Positions 17,871-26,690 of a stretch of DNA of 64,000 nt are shown here, piece by piece. The DNA is from Methylococcaceae bacterium UBA6146 (GTDB lineage: Bacteria > Pseudomonadota > Gammaproteobacteria > Methylococcales > Methylomonadaceae). The translations under genes and the position numbers were made by a program. Location: NCBI GenBank assembly GCA_002422395.1, contig DIUY01000006.1:1-64000 (forward strand), given 5' to 3'. The notes under the pieces are model-generated. The model had not been told where the DNA came from. It saw only the letters and a list, made by a program, of their open reading frames with translations, and did no database searches. Position 1 is the first letter of the stretch, and every line of letters starts with the position of its first letter.

Positions 17871-18061
17871 GTCTCACCTGTTAATTGATTAATAAACCAC
17901 GCCAATTGTCCTGCTGCGCCACATAGTGGGAGTGGTCACTTATTTTTCATCCTAACCATTATGTTGCTATATTATGACCAATAATTTGTGACAAAGTGCC
18001 TTTAAATATTAAAGCAGCATTGTAATTTAACAATTAAGCTTAACTCCCACAATCGGCGACC

Positions 18062-19615
18062 ATGTCTCTACAATTCGAGTTTCCAGTTACGTTAACAACT
18101 GAAAAATTTATCACCCGATTAAGCCATCATACTGATGCCCAGCTGATTTCCCACCAGCACGCGCTAAAATCTTATTATGATAGTTTTGACTGGCGCTTAT
18201 ACTCAAAGGGCATTGTTTGCGAACACACGCACTCAAAAGCCGCCTCATCCTTATCGCTGAGGAACCTTGAAAACACCCCCATCATTGCAGATTGGGAACT
18301 AAAACAAGCCCCGGTTTTCGCACGCCAATTCAACCCCGGAAAATTACGCGACATTTTGACGCCTATTCTGGAAATGCGGGCATTACTCAAGATCTGCAGC
18401 TTGGATTATGGCCTTTATCAGGTCAACATCACCAACAAGGACGAGAAAACAGTGCTACGCCTGTTTATTGAAGACTACGAACTCTTCAACAACCGCGTTT
18501 CATTACAACCCATAAAGGGCTACGACAAGGCCGCAGACCACATTATCACCTTGCTCACCGGCAAATTGGCCTTGTCGCCCATTAATGAACCCATTCTGAT
18601 GGCTGCTTTAAAACAGCAGAACCGAAAACCCCAAGACTACTCCTCAAAATTGGCAATCAACCTAGCCCCGGACCTGCGGGCCGACATTGCTGGCAAATAT
18701 ATCTACAGCCACCTGCTCAAAGCCATTAAAGACAATGAGCAAGGCACTATTGCCGACACGGACAGCGAGTTTTTACACGATTTCAGGGTTGCCGTGCGCC
18801 GGACACGAACCGGACTTGGCCAGCTAAAAGGTGTGCTGCCTGAAGACGTCACCACCCACTACGCGGATTTTTTTTCCTGGCTAGGGCAAATCACCACCCC
18901 TACCCGCGACTTGGACGTCTACCTGTTGCATTTTGATAGCTATAAGGAAAGCCTTCCGGCACCCCTTCGCCAAGACCTGGACCCATTCTATGGCTTCCTG
19001 ATCACCAAGCAACGCAAAACCCAGCAGGAGTTGGCAAAAAAATTGCGTTCCGCAAAATATTTGTCAACATTATTGGAATGGGAACACTACCTTAAAAGCC
19101 ATGCCCCAAAATTTCCTGCCGAAGCCAATGCGCAACTGACAATCAAACAACTCGCCGACACACGGATCTGGAAAATTTATAACCGCGTTTTAAAAGAAGG
19201 CAAAGCAATCACCCCACAGTCAGAAGCTGAAACCTTGCACGAATTAAGAAAAACATGCAAAAAGTTACGTTATTTGATGGAATTTTTTCAAAGCCTATAC
19301 CCTCAGCATGAAATAAAAGCGCTTATTGACCACCTAAAAAAACTACAGGACATTTTAGGCAGCTTTCAAGACTATCAAATCCAAGAAAACCATCTGAAGC
19401 TATTTAGCGAAGAGATGCTTGCCCAAAAGATACCCGCGCCAACCTTTTTGGCGATGGGCGTGGTGATACAAAATATAGACGCCCATAAAAACCAAGTCCG
19501 CAACCGCTTCGGATCGGCTTTCGCAGACTTTAGCAAGGCACAAAACCAAGCATCATTCAAAGCGTTATTTGCTGGCAAAACAGCGCAAAATGGACAGCCA
19601 AAGCACCTCTGCTAA
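18062..19615 (+). CDS. CHAD domain protein with degenerate CYTH-like N-terminus
   Basis: The 517-residue protein has a C-terminal CHAD domain from about residue 215 onward. Its conserved helices show LHDFRVAVRRTRTGL and LHELRKTCKKLRYLMEF, the Arg/Lys/His pattern that binds polyphosphate. The first 200 residues have a beta-rich pattern with alternating charges like a CYTH triphosphatase but lack the ExExK metal motif, so catalysis there is doubtful. CHAD proteins bind inorganic polyphosphate granules. Position next to sixA and the pst/porin genes supports a polyphosphate role. It is divergent from sixA with 191 bp between starts. Confidence 0.83.
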   Translation: MSLQFEFPVTLTTEKFITRLSHHTDAQLISHQHALKSYYDSFDWRLYSKGIVCEHTHSKAASSLSLRNLENTPIIADWELKQAPVFARQFNPGKLRDILTPILEMRALLKICSLDYGLYQVNITNKDEKTVLRLFIEDYELFNNRVSLQPIKGYDKAADHIITLLTGKLALSPINEPILMAALKQQNRKPQDYSSKLAINLAPDLRADIAGKYIYSHLLKAIKDNEQGTIADTDSEFLHDFRVAVRRTRTGLGQLKGVLPEDVTTHYADFFSWLGQITTPTRDLDVYLLHFDSYKESLPAPLRQDLDPFYGFLITKQRKTQQELAKKLRSAKYLSTLLEWEHYLKSHAPKFPAEANAQLTIKQLADTRIWKIYNRVLKEGKAITPQSEAETLHELRKTCKKLRYLMEFFQSLYPQHEIKALIDHLKKLQDILGSFQDYQIQENHLKLFSEEMLAQKIPAPTFLAMGVVIQNIDAHKNQVRNRFGSAFADFSKAQNQASFKALFAGKTAQNGQPKHLC

Positions 19616-19736
19616 AGAAACCACACTGTTTTTCACAGCGCAGGGATAATAGTGTACACCTCAAGAAAGCCAACAAACCCTCATCGTCATGCTACAATAG
19701 CAGCCTGTTTTATTGAGCCTACCCACCTAAAAGAGC

Positions 19737-20909
19737 ATGACACTTTCTAAAACCTTTGCACCAATTCTCTTGTTGATTTTGCAGCTTGCCTTTTTTCCGG
19801 CCAATGCAGATGACAATGAAATCACCACGCCGCCACCGCCGACCATTGCCGCCAGCGCTTATCTCTTGCAGGACTACCATACCGGCAAAATATTGGCTGA
19901 AAACAATGCTGACACCAAGCTTGCACCCGCCAGCCTCACCAAGATCATGACGGTGTATGTCGTGTTTCGGGAAATCAGCAACGGTCATTTACATTTGGAC
20001 GATCTTGCCAATATCAGCCAAAAAGCATGGAAAACATCAGGCTCGCGGATGTTTGTCGAAGTCAACAAACCCGTCAAAATTGAAGATTTGCTCAAAGGCG
20101 TCATCATTCAATCGGGCAATGACGCCAGCGTTGCCCTAGCCGAGCATGTTGCCGGCAGCGAAGAAACATTCGCCGAAATGATGAACCAGCACGCCGCCCG
20201 CTTAGGCATGACTAACAGCCACTTTAAAAACAGCGACGGCTTGCCGATGGAAGACCACTATACCACCGCGCGTGACTTAGCCACCCTCACCAGCGCGTTA
20301 ATCCGTGAATTCCCTGACTACTACGCCTGGTTCTCGCAAAAAGAATTCACTTACAACAAAATCACCCAACATAACCGCAACCAGCTGCTTGCGCGTGATG
20401 AATCCGTGGATGGCGTAAAAACCGGCTTCACTGATGATGCTGGCTACTGTCTGGTCACATCGGCGCTTAGGGAAGGTATGCGGCTTATTTCCGTGGTGAT
20501 GGGGGCGCAAAGCGCCAATGCCCGTGCCAACGAAAATCAAAATTTATTAAACTATGGTTTTCGTTTTTTTGAATCGCACAGGCTCTACCAAGGCAAAACC
20601 GCGTTAAGTGAAGCAAAGGTATGGAAAGGCAATGATCAAACCGTACCGCTCGGTCTTGCAGCGGATCTGTTCGTCACTATTCCCCGTCGGCATTACAACG
20701 ACCTTAAGGCGGAAATTAATATTGATAAAAAAATCACCGCCCCAATTAATGAAGGTGAAAAACAGGGTTCGGTCAGCGTTACGTTAAAAAATGAACCCCT
20801 CCTGGTTCGGGATCTGATCGCTTTAAAATCCGTAGAACCGGGCAATATAGCCCGCAGGCTCTATGACGGCGTTTTGATGATGATGGAAAAATCTGATGAT
20901 GGAAAATAA
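19737..20909 (+). CDS. dacA: D-alanyl-D-alanine carboxypeptidase (PBP5/6 family)
   Basis: The 390-residue precursor has a signal peptide (cleavage near FFPANA), the active-site SLTK near residues 65-68, the SGN motif near 123-125 and KTG in VKTGFTDDAG near 226. This is a complete serine penicillin-binding active site. A C-terminal beta domain and an amphipathic tail (about 370-390) that would hold it to the membrane follow. It trims the terminal D-Ala from peptidoglycan stems. It overlaps the start of the aminotransferase gene by 14 bp, heading a dacA-dat-ybeD-lipB-lipA cluster. Confidence 0.93.
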   Translation: MTLSKTFAPILLLILQLAFFPANADDNEITTPPPPTIAASAYLLQDYHTGKILAENNADTKLAPASLTKIMTVYVVFREISNGHLHLDDLANISQKAWKTSGSRMFVEVNKPVKIEDLLKGVIIQSGNDASVALAEHVAGSEETFAEMMNQHAARLGMTNSHFKNSDGLPMEDHYTTARDLATLTSALIREFPDYYAWFSQKEFTYNKITQHNRNQLLARDESVDGVKTGFTDDAGYCLVTSALREGMRLISVVMGAQSANARANENQNLLNYGFRFFESHRLYQGKTALSEAKVWKGNDQTVPLGLAADLFVTIPRRHYNDLKAEINIDKKITAPINEGEKQGSVSVTLKNEPLLVRDLIALKSVEPGNIARRLYDGVLMMMEKSDDGK

Positions 20910-21738
20910 AACTGTCTATTTAAACAACCAGTATCTGCCGCTTGCCGATGCAAAAATATCCGTCCTTGACCGCGGCTTTTTGTTTGGTGACGGCGTCTAC
21001 GAAGTTATCCCAAGCTATTACGGCAAACTGTTCCATCTGCAAGACCATCTGCAACGCCTGGAAAATAGCCTAAGCGGCATTCGCCTAACCAACCCATACA
21101 GCCGCAAGCAATGGCAAGCAATATTTGCCCCCCTGCTTGATGCCAGCAAAAACCAGTACATCTATTTGCAAATTACCCGCGGGGTGGCGCCTAAGCGCGA
21201 CCATAGCTTCCCTGAAGACACCGCACCCACCGTATTTGTCATGTGTTCGGATATTGCCCCGTTTGCTGGCCAGAACACCGGCATTAAAGCCGTGACCATT
21301 GATGACAGCCGCTGGCAGTTTTGCAACCTGAAAACCATTGCCTTATTGGCGAACATCCTCCATCGCCAAAATGCATTGGACCAAGGCAGCGGCGAAGCCA
21401 TCCTGATTAAAGACGGCACTGTCAGCGAAGGCGCCGCCAGCAACGTTTTTGTCGTCATCGATGACATACTGGCAACACCGCCTAAAGACAACACCATATT
21501 GCCTGGCATTACCCGCGATGTGATTATCGATATTGCCAAGCAAAACGGCATGACCTGCCGCGAAGCGCCTATTTCCCTAACCCAATTGCAAACCGCCCGC
21601 GAAATCTGGGTGACCAGTTCGACGCGTGAAATTGTGCCGGTTATAGAACTGGACGGCCAACCCGTAGCGGACGGCAAACCAGGCCCTACATGGCGGCTCA
21701 TGAACCAACTTTTCCAAACCTATAAACAATCTTTATGA
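20896..21738 (+). CDS. dat: D-amino acid aminotransferase (PLP fold type IV)
   Basis: The 280-residue enzyme starts VYLNNQYLPLADAKISVLDRGFLFGDGVYEV, the hallmark of D-alanine transaminases. The PLP lysine is in LKTIALLAN near residue 143 and the PLP-contacting glutamate in EGAASNVFVV near 178. It makes D-glutamate and D-alanine interconvertible, supplying D-amino acids for the cell wall. Two adjacent ATG codons open the frame, and the gene overlaps dacA, which suggests coupled translation. Branched-chain aminotransferase relatives share the fold, but the N-terminal motif favours Dat. Confidence 0.88.
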   Translation: MMENKTVYLNNQYLPLADAKISVLDRGFLFGDGVYEVIPSYYGKLFHLQDHLQRLENSLSGIRLTNPYSRKQWQAIFAPLLDASKNQYIYLQITRGVAPKRDHSFPEDTAPTVFVMCSDIAPFAGQNTGIKAVTIDDSRWQFCNLKTIALLANILHRQNALDQGSGEAILIKDGTVSEGAASNVFVVIDDILATPPKDNTILPGITRDVIIDIAKQNGMTCREAPISLTQLQTAREIWVTSSTREIVPVIELDGQPVADGKPGPTWRLMNQLFQTYKQSL

Positions 21739-21998
21739 GTGAAGAGACCTTGTTGGAATTTCCTTGCCAATTTGCCATCAAGGCAATGGGCAAAACCGAT
21801 GTTGAACTGGATTTGCTCGTTATCGGGATCGTCCGTCGGCATGCGCCCGATTTTGGCGAAAACGCGGTCAAAACCCGCCCTAGCAAAGACGGCAATTACC
21901 TGGCGGTAACCGTAACCATAGAAGCCACCAGCAAACGGCAATTGGATGCGATTTACCAAGACCTGTCCAACCATCCCCATGTCTTAATGGCGTTGTGA
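21735..21998 (+). CDS. ybeD: YbeD family protein (DUF493)
   Basis: The 87-residue protein has the ferredoxin-like DUF493 pattern: EFPCQFAIKAMGK near the N-terminus, TRPSKDGNYLAVTVTIEATSK in the middle and DLSNHPHVLMAL at the end. It overlaps dat by 4 bp. The ybeD gene usually sits between dacA and lipB, as here. Its biochemical role is unknown; an ACT-like regulatory fold has been proposed for the family. Confidence 0.88.
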   Translation: MSEETLLEFPCQFAIKAMGKTDVELDLLVIGIVRRHAPDFGENAVKTRPSKDGNYLAVTVTIEATSKRQLDAIYQDLSNHPHVLMAL

Positions 21999-22089
21999 CG
22001 GCACCATGATGACCAAGCCAAAAACAGGCAAAGCACTTGAAAGCCCCGTATGATGCCCAACACGCAGCACTAAAGCGGCATATCGGTTA

Positions 22090-22701
22090 ATGCCAGCCGT
22101 CATCCGCCATCTTGGCCTCCAGGATTATCAAGCTAGCTGGCAAGCTATGCAGGCATTCACACGCAACCGTAACCCGACAACACCTGACGAACTATGGCTG
22201 GTCGAACATCCCCCTGTTTACACGTTGGGATTAAACGGCAAATACGAGCATTTGTTGAGCATCAGCGCCGACATTCCGGTTATCCAGTCCGACCGTGGCG
22301 GACAAGTCACCTATCATGGCCCTGGACAATTGGTGGTTTATACCTTGTTGGATATTGACCGCCTCGCCCTCAATATCCGCCAACTGGTGACACTATTGGA
22401 GCAGGCCATGATTGAAACCCTGGCTATTTATGGCATCAGCGCCGTTGCTAGGGCCGATGCGCCTGGGGTGTATGTCGACGGTAAAAAAATCGGCTCGATA
22501 GGCCTGCGCATCAAAAACCATTGCAGCTATCATGGCCTGAGCTTAAACAACAACATGGACTTGCGCCCGTTTGATGCAATCAACCCTTGCGGTTATTCCG
22601 GGCTAAAAGTCACCCAACTCGCCGATCTTGGCGCCACCGTCAACACTGCCGAACTGGCTGACACGCTGGTTAAAGCAATTACCGCACACATACCACAATG
22701 A
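22090..22701 (+). CDS. lipB: Octanoyl-[acyl-carrier-protein]:protein N-octanoyltransferase LipB
   Basis: The 203-residue enzyme moves octanoate from ACP to lipoyl domains. The signature SDRGGQVTYHGPGQLVVY (about residues 72-89) is complete. The catalytic lysine is in GKKIGSIGL (about 137-145) and the acyl-carrying cysteine in NPCGYSGL (about 163-170). The start at 22090 follows a 91-bp gap after ybeD and lacks a strong ribosome-binding site. The gene overlaps lipA by 4 bp. Confidence 0.94.
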   Translation: MPAVIRHLGLQDYQASWQAMQAFTRNRNPTTPDELWLVEHPPVYTLGLNGKYEHLLSISADIPVIQSDRGGQVTYHGPGQLVVYTLLDIDRLALNIRQLVTLLEQAMIETLAIYGISAVARADAPGVYVDGKKIGSIGLRIKNHCSYHGLSLNNNMDLRPFDAINPCGYSGLKVTQLADLGATVNTAELADTLVKAITAHIPQ

Positions 22702-23675
22702 ACCATCAAGCGCCTTCCCGTAGCACACCTGAATCTCACCAGCGCAATGGCGAAAAACTGGCGCGTATCCCCATAAAGGTGGAACAACCCGAAACCGTCT
22801 TGCGCAAGCCTGACTGGATACGCGTAAAAATATCGGCCAACGACGAAATCACCCGTATCAAACAATTATTGCGCGAACACCGTTTGCACACGGTCTGCGA
22901 AGAAGCCGCCTGCCCTAATCTAGGTGAATGTTTCCAGCACGGCACGGCAACGTTCATGATTATGGGCGACTTATGCACCCGCCGCTGTCCGTTTTGCGAT
23001 GTTGCGCATGGTAAACCACTGCCGTTAGATAAGGACGAGCCGCAGCAGCTAGCCAATGCTATCGAGGCAATGGCGTTAAAGTACGTTGTGATCACCTCGG
23101 TGGATCGGGACGACCTAAGGGACGGGGGTGCAGCACATTTTGCCGATTGCATCAAAAAAATCCGCCAACAAACGCCAACCACCAAAATAGAAATTCTGGT
23201 CCCTGATTTTCGTGGCCGCATCGACAAGGCGATAGCCCTACTCGCCGAACAACCTTGTGACGTGTTTAACCATAATTTGGAGACCGTGCCTAGATTGTAT
23301 AAACAAGTGCGCCCCGGTTCAGATTATTTAGGGTCATTGGACTTATTGCGCCGTTTTAACGCCGCCCAACCGCAGGTGCCAACCAAATCGGGTTTGATGC
23401 TAGGGGTCGGCGAGGAACCTGAAGAAGTGCATCAGGTGATGAAAGATTTAGTGGCCCACGGCTGTTCAATGCTCACGCTAGGCCAATATTTACAGCCTAG
23501 CAAAGCCCACCTGCCCGTTAAGAGCTATATTACGCCAGAACAATTTACCGAATACGGTGTGCTCGCAAAAGCTTTGGGCTTTAAACAAGTTGCTAGCGCA
23601 CCGATGGTCAGATCGTCATATCATGCCGATAGACAGGCCCAAGGGCTGGACACCAACGTAAGTGATTATGAATAA
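22698..23675 (+). CDS. lipA: Lipoyl synthase LipA
   Basis: The 325-residue radical-SAM enzyme has the auxiliary cluster motif CEEAACPNLGEC (about residues 67-78), the SAM cluster CTRRCPFC (about 93-100) and the family RSSYHAD near the end. It inserts sulfur into octanoyl chains. The last codons (SDYE and stop) are unusual: they fall inside a dispersed repeat that begins at 23660 and recurs at 37789. The natural C-terminus has thus probably been replaced by repeat sequence a few residues after the conserved RSSYHADRQAQG. Confidence 0.94.
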   Translation: MNHQAPSRSTPESHQRNGEKLARIPIKVEQPETVLRKPDWIRVKISANDEITRIKQLLREHRLHTVCEEAACPNLGECFQHGTATFMIMGDLCTRRCPFCDVAHGKPLPLDKDEPQQLANAIEAMALKYVVITSVDRDDLRDGGAAHFADCIKKIRQQTPTTKIEILVPDFRGRIDKAIALLAEQPCDVFNHNLETVPRLYKQVRPGSDYLGSLDLLRRFNAAQPQVPTKSGLMLGVGEEPEEVHQVMKDLVAHGCSMLTLGQYLQPSKAHLPVKSYITPEQFTEYGVLAKALGFKQVASAPMVRSSYHADRQAQGLDTNVSDYE

Positions 23676-23749
23676 GTTTTTCGGTACAAAACGACTGCGC
23701 GTCCTTTGATGACAGGCAGTCGTAGCCCTAAAACTTTTGAGCATGTACT
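23660..23749. repeat. Dispersed hairpin repeat, family 2, copy 1
   Basis: This ~90-bp stretch starts AAGTGATTATGAATAAG and ends GCATGTACT. Nested inverted arms (AAGTTTT / AAAACTT and ACGACTGC / GCAGTCGT) would fold to one long hairpin. A second copy, identical over the first 25 bases, is at 37789-37896; the copies differ mainly in loop length. It overlaps the end of lipA. Confidence 0.75.
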
Positions 23750-23850
23750 ACTTATAGAAATATCGCGGATGAGGACGCCATGCAGCTCAAGGAAAATCCT
23801 GTTGCCGCCCTATCGCCTGCATTGCCGCTTGGCACTGGATAATTGGGCGG

Positions 23851-24150
23851 CTAAGGCTGCTTGTTTTGAGGGGCGGGGGCGGCAGGGGCAGGGGCAGGAA
23901 CCGGCACAGGAGCAGCTGCAGGGGGGGCGATAGTTTTAGGGGGTGCGTTTTTAGCATCCAATTCGGCTTTTTCGCGGCGGTTACCTTCCCCCCACAGCGT
24001 TAAAGTAATCATCACAAGAACTGTGGTAATCGCCACGATAATAAATCTGTCGGGTTTTTTTAAGAAAAACAAAGGCCATTTAGGCTTAATCATCCCAACA
24101 ATAAAAAAAAGGGCTGTCCACAAGGCCAAATCGAAAGCGGCTGTTACCAT
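23851..24150 (-). CDS. Small inner-membrane protein with Pro/Ala-rich tail
   Basis: I do not recognise a family. The 99-residue product has two likely membrane helices (about residues 5-20 and 34-53), a basic stretch between them (KPKWPLFFLKKPDR) and then a Glu/Lys helix. The low-complexity tail from about 70 to 96 is made of P, A and V with APVPVPAPAP repeats. Such tails are common in envelope-spanning proteins. It is divergent from the SPFH gene, with 217 bp between the starts. The tail is partly a simple repeat in DNA, so its length may vary between strains. Confidence 0.6.
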   Translation of the reverse strand: MVTAAFDLALWTALFFIVGMIKPKWPLFFLKKPDRFIIVAITTVLVMITLTLWGEGNRREKAELDAKNAPPKTIAPPAAAPVPVPAPAPAAPAPQNKQP

Positions 24151-24308
24151 ATATATACCTGTTAAGTGTTGGTTGAAAGAAGTACAGTATTATCTGTTTT
24201 TTTACTATAGCCGGATGTAACCCCGCTATTTTAATCATTTTATAAGCAATTTCCTGAATCATTTGTGATTCCGAGCCTATAATTTATCGCAGTAAATTGT
24301 AATAACAA

Positions 24309-24343
24309 GGCACATCCGTGCCAAAAGGCTCTGATGAGCCTTT
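24309..24343 (+). promoter_or_regulatory. Two tandem hairpins in the leader of the SPFH gene
   Basis: GGCAC-atcc-GTGCC is followed at once by AAAAGGCT-ctgatg-AGCCTTTT, ending about 25 bp before the SPFH start. The second hairpin with its TTTT resembles a weak terminator or a stabilising leader stem. Function is not established. Confidence 0.4.
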
Positions 24344-24367
24344 TATTCATTATCAATCGGAGGCTAT

Positions 24368-25303
24368 ATGGGCGGCTTTGGTGTATTTGTTTTAGTTTTA
24401 CTTGTTTTTGCTATCTTACTGGTGTTTATGAGCGTCAAATCGGTTCCGCAAGGAATGGAATACACCGTTGAACGTTTTGGTAAATACACCAACACACTCA
24501 CCCCCGGGCTGAACATCATCATCCCGATTATTGACAATGTCGGCAAAAAAATGATCATGATGGAACAGGTCATGGATGTGCCGTCACAAGAAGTGATCAC
24601 TAAAGACAATGCCATGGTCACGGTCGATGGTGTGGTTTTTTACCAAGTTATGGACGCCGCCAAAGCCGCTTATGAAGTCAGCAAGCTTGACTGGGCTATT
24701 TTAAATCTGGTCATGACCAATATCCGTACCGTCATGGGTTCTATGGATCTGGATGAATTGCTGTCCCGACGCGATGACATCAATGCCAAGCTGCTTACGG
24801 TTGTAGACGACGCCACCACACCCTGGGGCATTAAAGCCACACGTATTGAAATAAAAGACATTGCGCCACCAAAAGATTTAGTTGAAGCAATGGGCCGACA
24901 AATGAAAGCCGAGCGCTTAAAACGCGCCTCGATACTTGAAGCGGAAGGTTTGCGGCAATCGGAAATCTTACGCGCGGAAGGTGCGCAACAAGCCGCAATT
25001 TTAGATGCTGAAGGCCGTAAAGAAGCCGCTTACCGGGACGCTGATGCCCGCGAACGTTTAGCGCAGGCAGAGGCACGGGCCACCTTGATGGTGTCGGAAG
25101 CAATTGGCAAAGGTGACATACAAGCCATCAACTATTTTGTTGCCCAAAAATACATAGAAGCCTTAAAAGGCATTGCCTCAGCCGATAACAGCAAGTTGAT
25201 TTTTATGCCCCTGGAATCATCTAGTGTTATTGGCGCGTTAGGCGGGATCGCTGAACTGGCACAATCAGCCATGAACAAAAATGGCTCTACACCAAGTGCT
25301 TAA
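24368..25303 (+). CDS. qmcA: SPFH/band-7 membrane protein (QmcA/paraslipin type)
   Basis: The 311-residue protein has an N-terminal membrane helix (about residues 3-24), an SPFH domain starting KSVPQGMEYTVERFGKYT, and a long Ala/Glu/Arg-rich coiled coil (about 180-260). A hydrophobic tail near 275-300 follows. Such proteins build large cage-like assemblies in the membrane, often with FtsH. It is followed 12 bp later by an NfeD gene, the standard partner in this family. CGGAGG precedes the ATG. The E. coli name is used for the family; exact orthology is likely but not proven. Confidence 0.88.
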   Translation: MGGFGVFVLVLLVFAILLVFMSVKSVPQGMEYTVERFGKYTNTLTPGLNIIIPIIDNVGKKMIMMEQVMDVPSQEVITKDNAMVTVDGVVFYQVMDAAKAAYEVSKLDWAILNLVMTNIRTVMGSMDLDELLSRRDDINAKLLTVVDDATTPWGIKATRIEIKDIAPPKDLVEAMGRQMKAERLKRASILEAEGLRQSEILRAEGAQQAAILDAEGRKEAAYRDADARERLAQAEARATLMVSEAIGKGDIQAINYFVAQKYIEALKGIASADNSKLIFMPLESSSVIGALGGIAELAQSAMNKNGSTPSA

Positions 25304-25315
25304 GGGGGCGGAGTC

Positions 25316-25771
25316 ATGACTGGGTTTGAACTTGTGTTTTGGTATTGGTGGGTGTTTGCACTTGTTTTTTTAGTGCTGGAAATACTCGTGACTGGCTTTT
25401 TCTTTTTGTGGATCGCGGCGGCGGCGGCAATAACCGGCGGCATGGTCGGATTAATCCCATCGGTCAGTATAGAAACGCAGATAGCGGTATTTTCTTTGCT
25501 GTCTATTGCCGCCATTGTCGCGGGGAAATTTTTTGTTACAAAAAACATCGTAGCCTCAGACCACCCATTACTAAACAAACGCGGCGCCCAATATATAGGC
25601 CGCGTTTTTAATCTGTACGAAGCAATAGAAAATGGCGAAGGCAAAATAAAAGTCGATGACTCTATCTGGAAAGTGCATGGTAAAGACTGTGACATTAACA
25701 CCAAGGTCAAAGTGACGGCAGTTCGCGGCACAGTATTTAATATAGAGCATGCCAATAACGGAAACGATTAA
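25316..25771 (+). CDS. NfeD family membrane protein (short type)
   Basis: The 151-residue protein has two to three hydrophobic helices (about residues 8-30, 35-55 and 60-75) and a C-terminal OB-fold domain. The latter includes GRVFNLYEAIENGEGKIKVDDSIWKVHG. Short NfeD proteins act with the SPFH protein encoded just upstream in membrane quality control. The ATG follows a GGGGCGGAG ribosome-binding site. Confidence 0.88.
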   Translation: MTGFELVFWYWWVFALVFLVLEILVTGFFFLWIAAAAAITGGMVGLIPSVSIETQIAVFSLLSIAAIVAGKFFVTKNIVASDHPLLNKRGAQYIGRVFNLYEAIENGEGKIKVDDSIWKVHGKDCDINTKVKVTAVRGTVFNIEHANNGND

Positions 25772-25868
25772 CTTACTGTTCCCATTAGCTAACGAATTGG
25801 CCTTTCTGATTGGACACGCCTGCTTGACCAAACACTGTAAAGGCGGGTAGCCTGAACCGCACACTCCA

Positions 25869-25899
25869 CCTCCAAGCGCAACGCCATTGTGCTTGGAGG
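25869..25899. repeat. Hairpin between nfeD and pyrophosphatase genes
   Basis: CCTCCAAGC / GCTTGGAGG arms with a 13-nt loop and no T-run after the stem. It may be an extragenic palindrome rather than a true terminator. Confidence 0.4.
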
Positions 25900-25961
25900 C
25901 GTCCACTTAAAAAAACCAACCCCCTTAAAAACATCCTCTAGGAAAAAAAAACCACATTAAA

Positions 25962-26654
25962 ATGAACATACAACACAAAGCCCACCCTTGGCATGGCATC
26001 CACCCAGGCGATAATGCGCCAGCCGTTGTCACTGCCTTTATAGAGATCGTCCCGTCCGACACTGTCAAATATGAAATAGACAAAACCACAGGCTATCTTA
26101 AGATTGATAGGCCACAAAAGTTTTCCAATACAATCCCCACACTATATGGTTTTATTCCACAAACCTATTGTGCGGAAAGGACGGCCGAGTTTGCCGCGTT
26201 AAAATCAGGAAAAACCGTGGCCAGAGGTGATGGTGACCCGCTTGATATTTGCGTGTTAAGTGAACGGAGCGTGACCCATGGCAACATTATTCTCCAAGCC
26301 ATACCGATAGGTGGCTTCCGCATGTTGGATAAAGGCGAGGCCGACGATAAGATTATCGCGGTCATGAAAGGTGATGAGTTTTACCGGCAATGGAATGACG
26401 TGTCAGACTGCCCAGCTTCTTACATTAATCGCCTCAAGCATTATTTCCTCACCTATAAAAGCCTGCCCGGCGAGGCCAGCAGTTGCGAAATAACGCATGT
26501 GTATGGCCGTGATGAAGCCCACGAAGTGATCAGCCGGTCAATGGCCGATTACCAAACTCATTATGCCTGTCGGAACCGCTTTGGTGACAGCCGGTTTTTA
26601 TCGTTAAAAAGCCTACTGCGCAAGCACCGAAAATTACCCCGCGATAACGCTTAA
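25962..26654 (+). CDS. ppa: Family I inorganic pyrophosphatase
   Basis: The 230-residue enzyme hydrolyses pyrophosphate to phosphate. The family signature is in GDGDPLDICVL (about residues 88-98), with the metal-binding aspartates, and further active-site residues are in KYEIDKTTG and GEADDKIIAV. It is longer than E. coli Ppa (176 aa), resembling the longer group with extended C-terminal helices. It stands alone between nfeD and the convergent asparaginase gene. Confidence 0.87.
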   Translation: MNIQHKAHPWHGIHPGDNAPAVVTAFIEIVPSDTVKYEIDKTTGYLKIDRPQKFSNTIPTLYGFIPQTYCAERTAEFAALKSGKTVARGDGDPLDICVLSERSVTHGNIILQAIPIGGFRMLDKGEADDKIIAVMKGDEFYRQWNDVSDCPASYINRLKHYFLTYKSLPGEASSCEITHVYGRDEAHEVISRSMADYQTHYACRNRFGDSRFLSLKSLLRKHRKLPRDNA

Positions 26655-26690
26655 ACCACCTTGTATGGCAGATATTGCGGGCACATTGCT

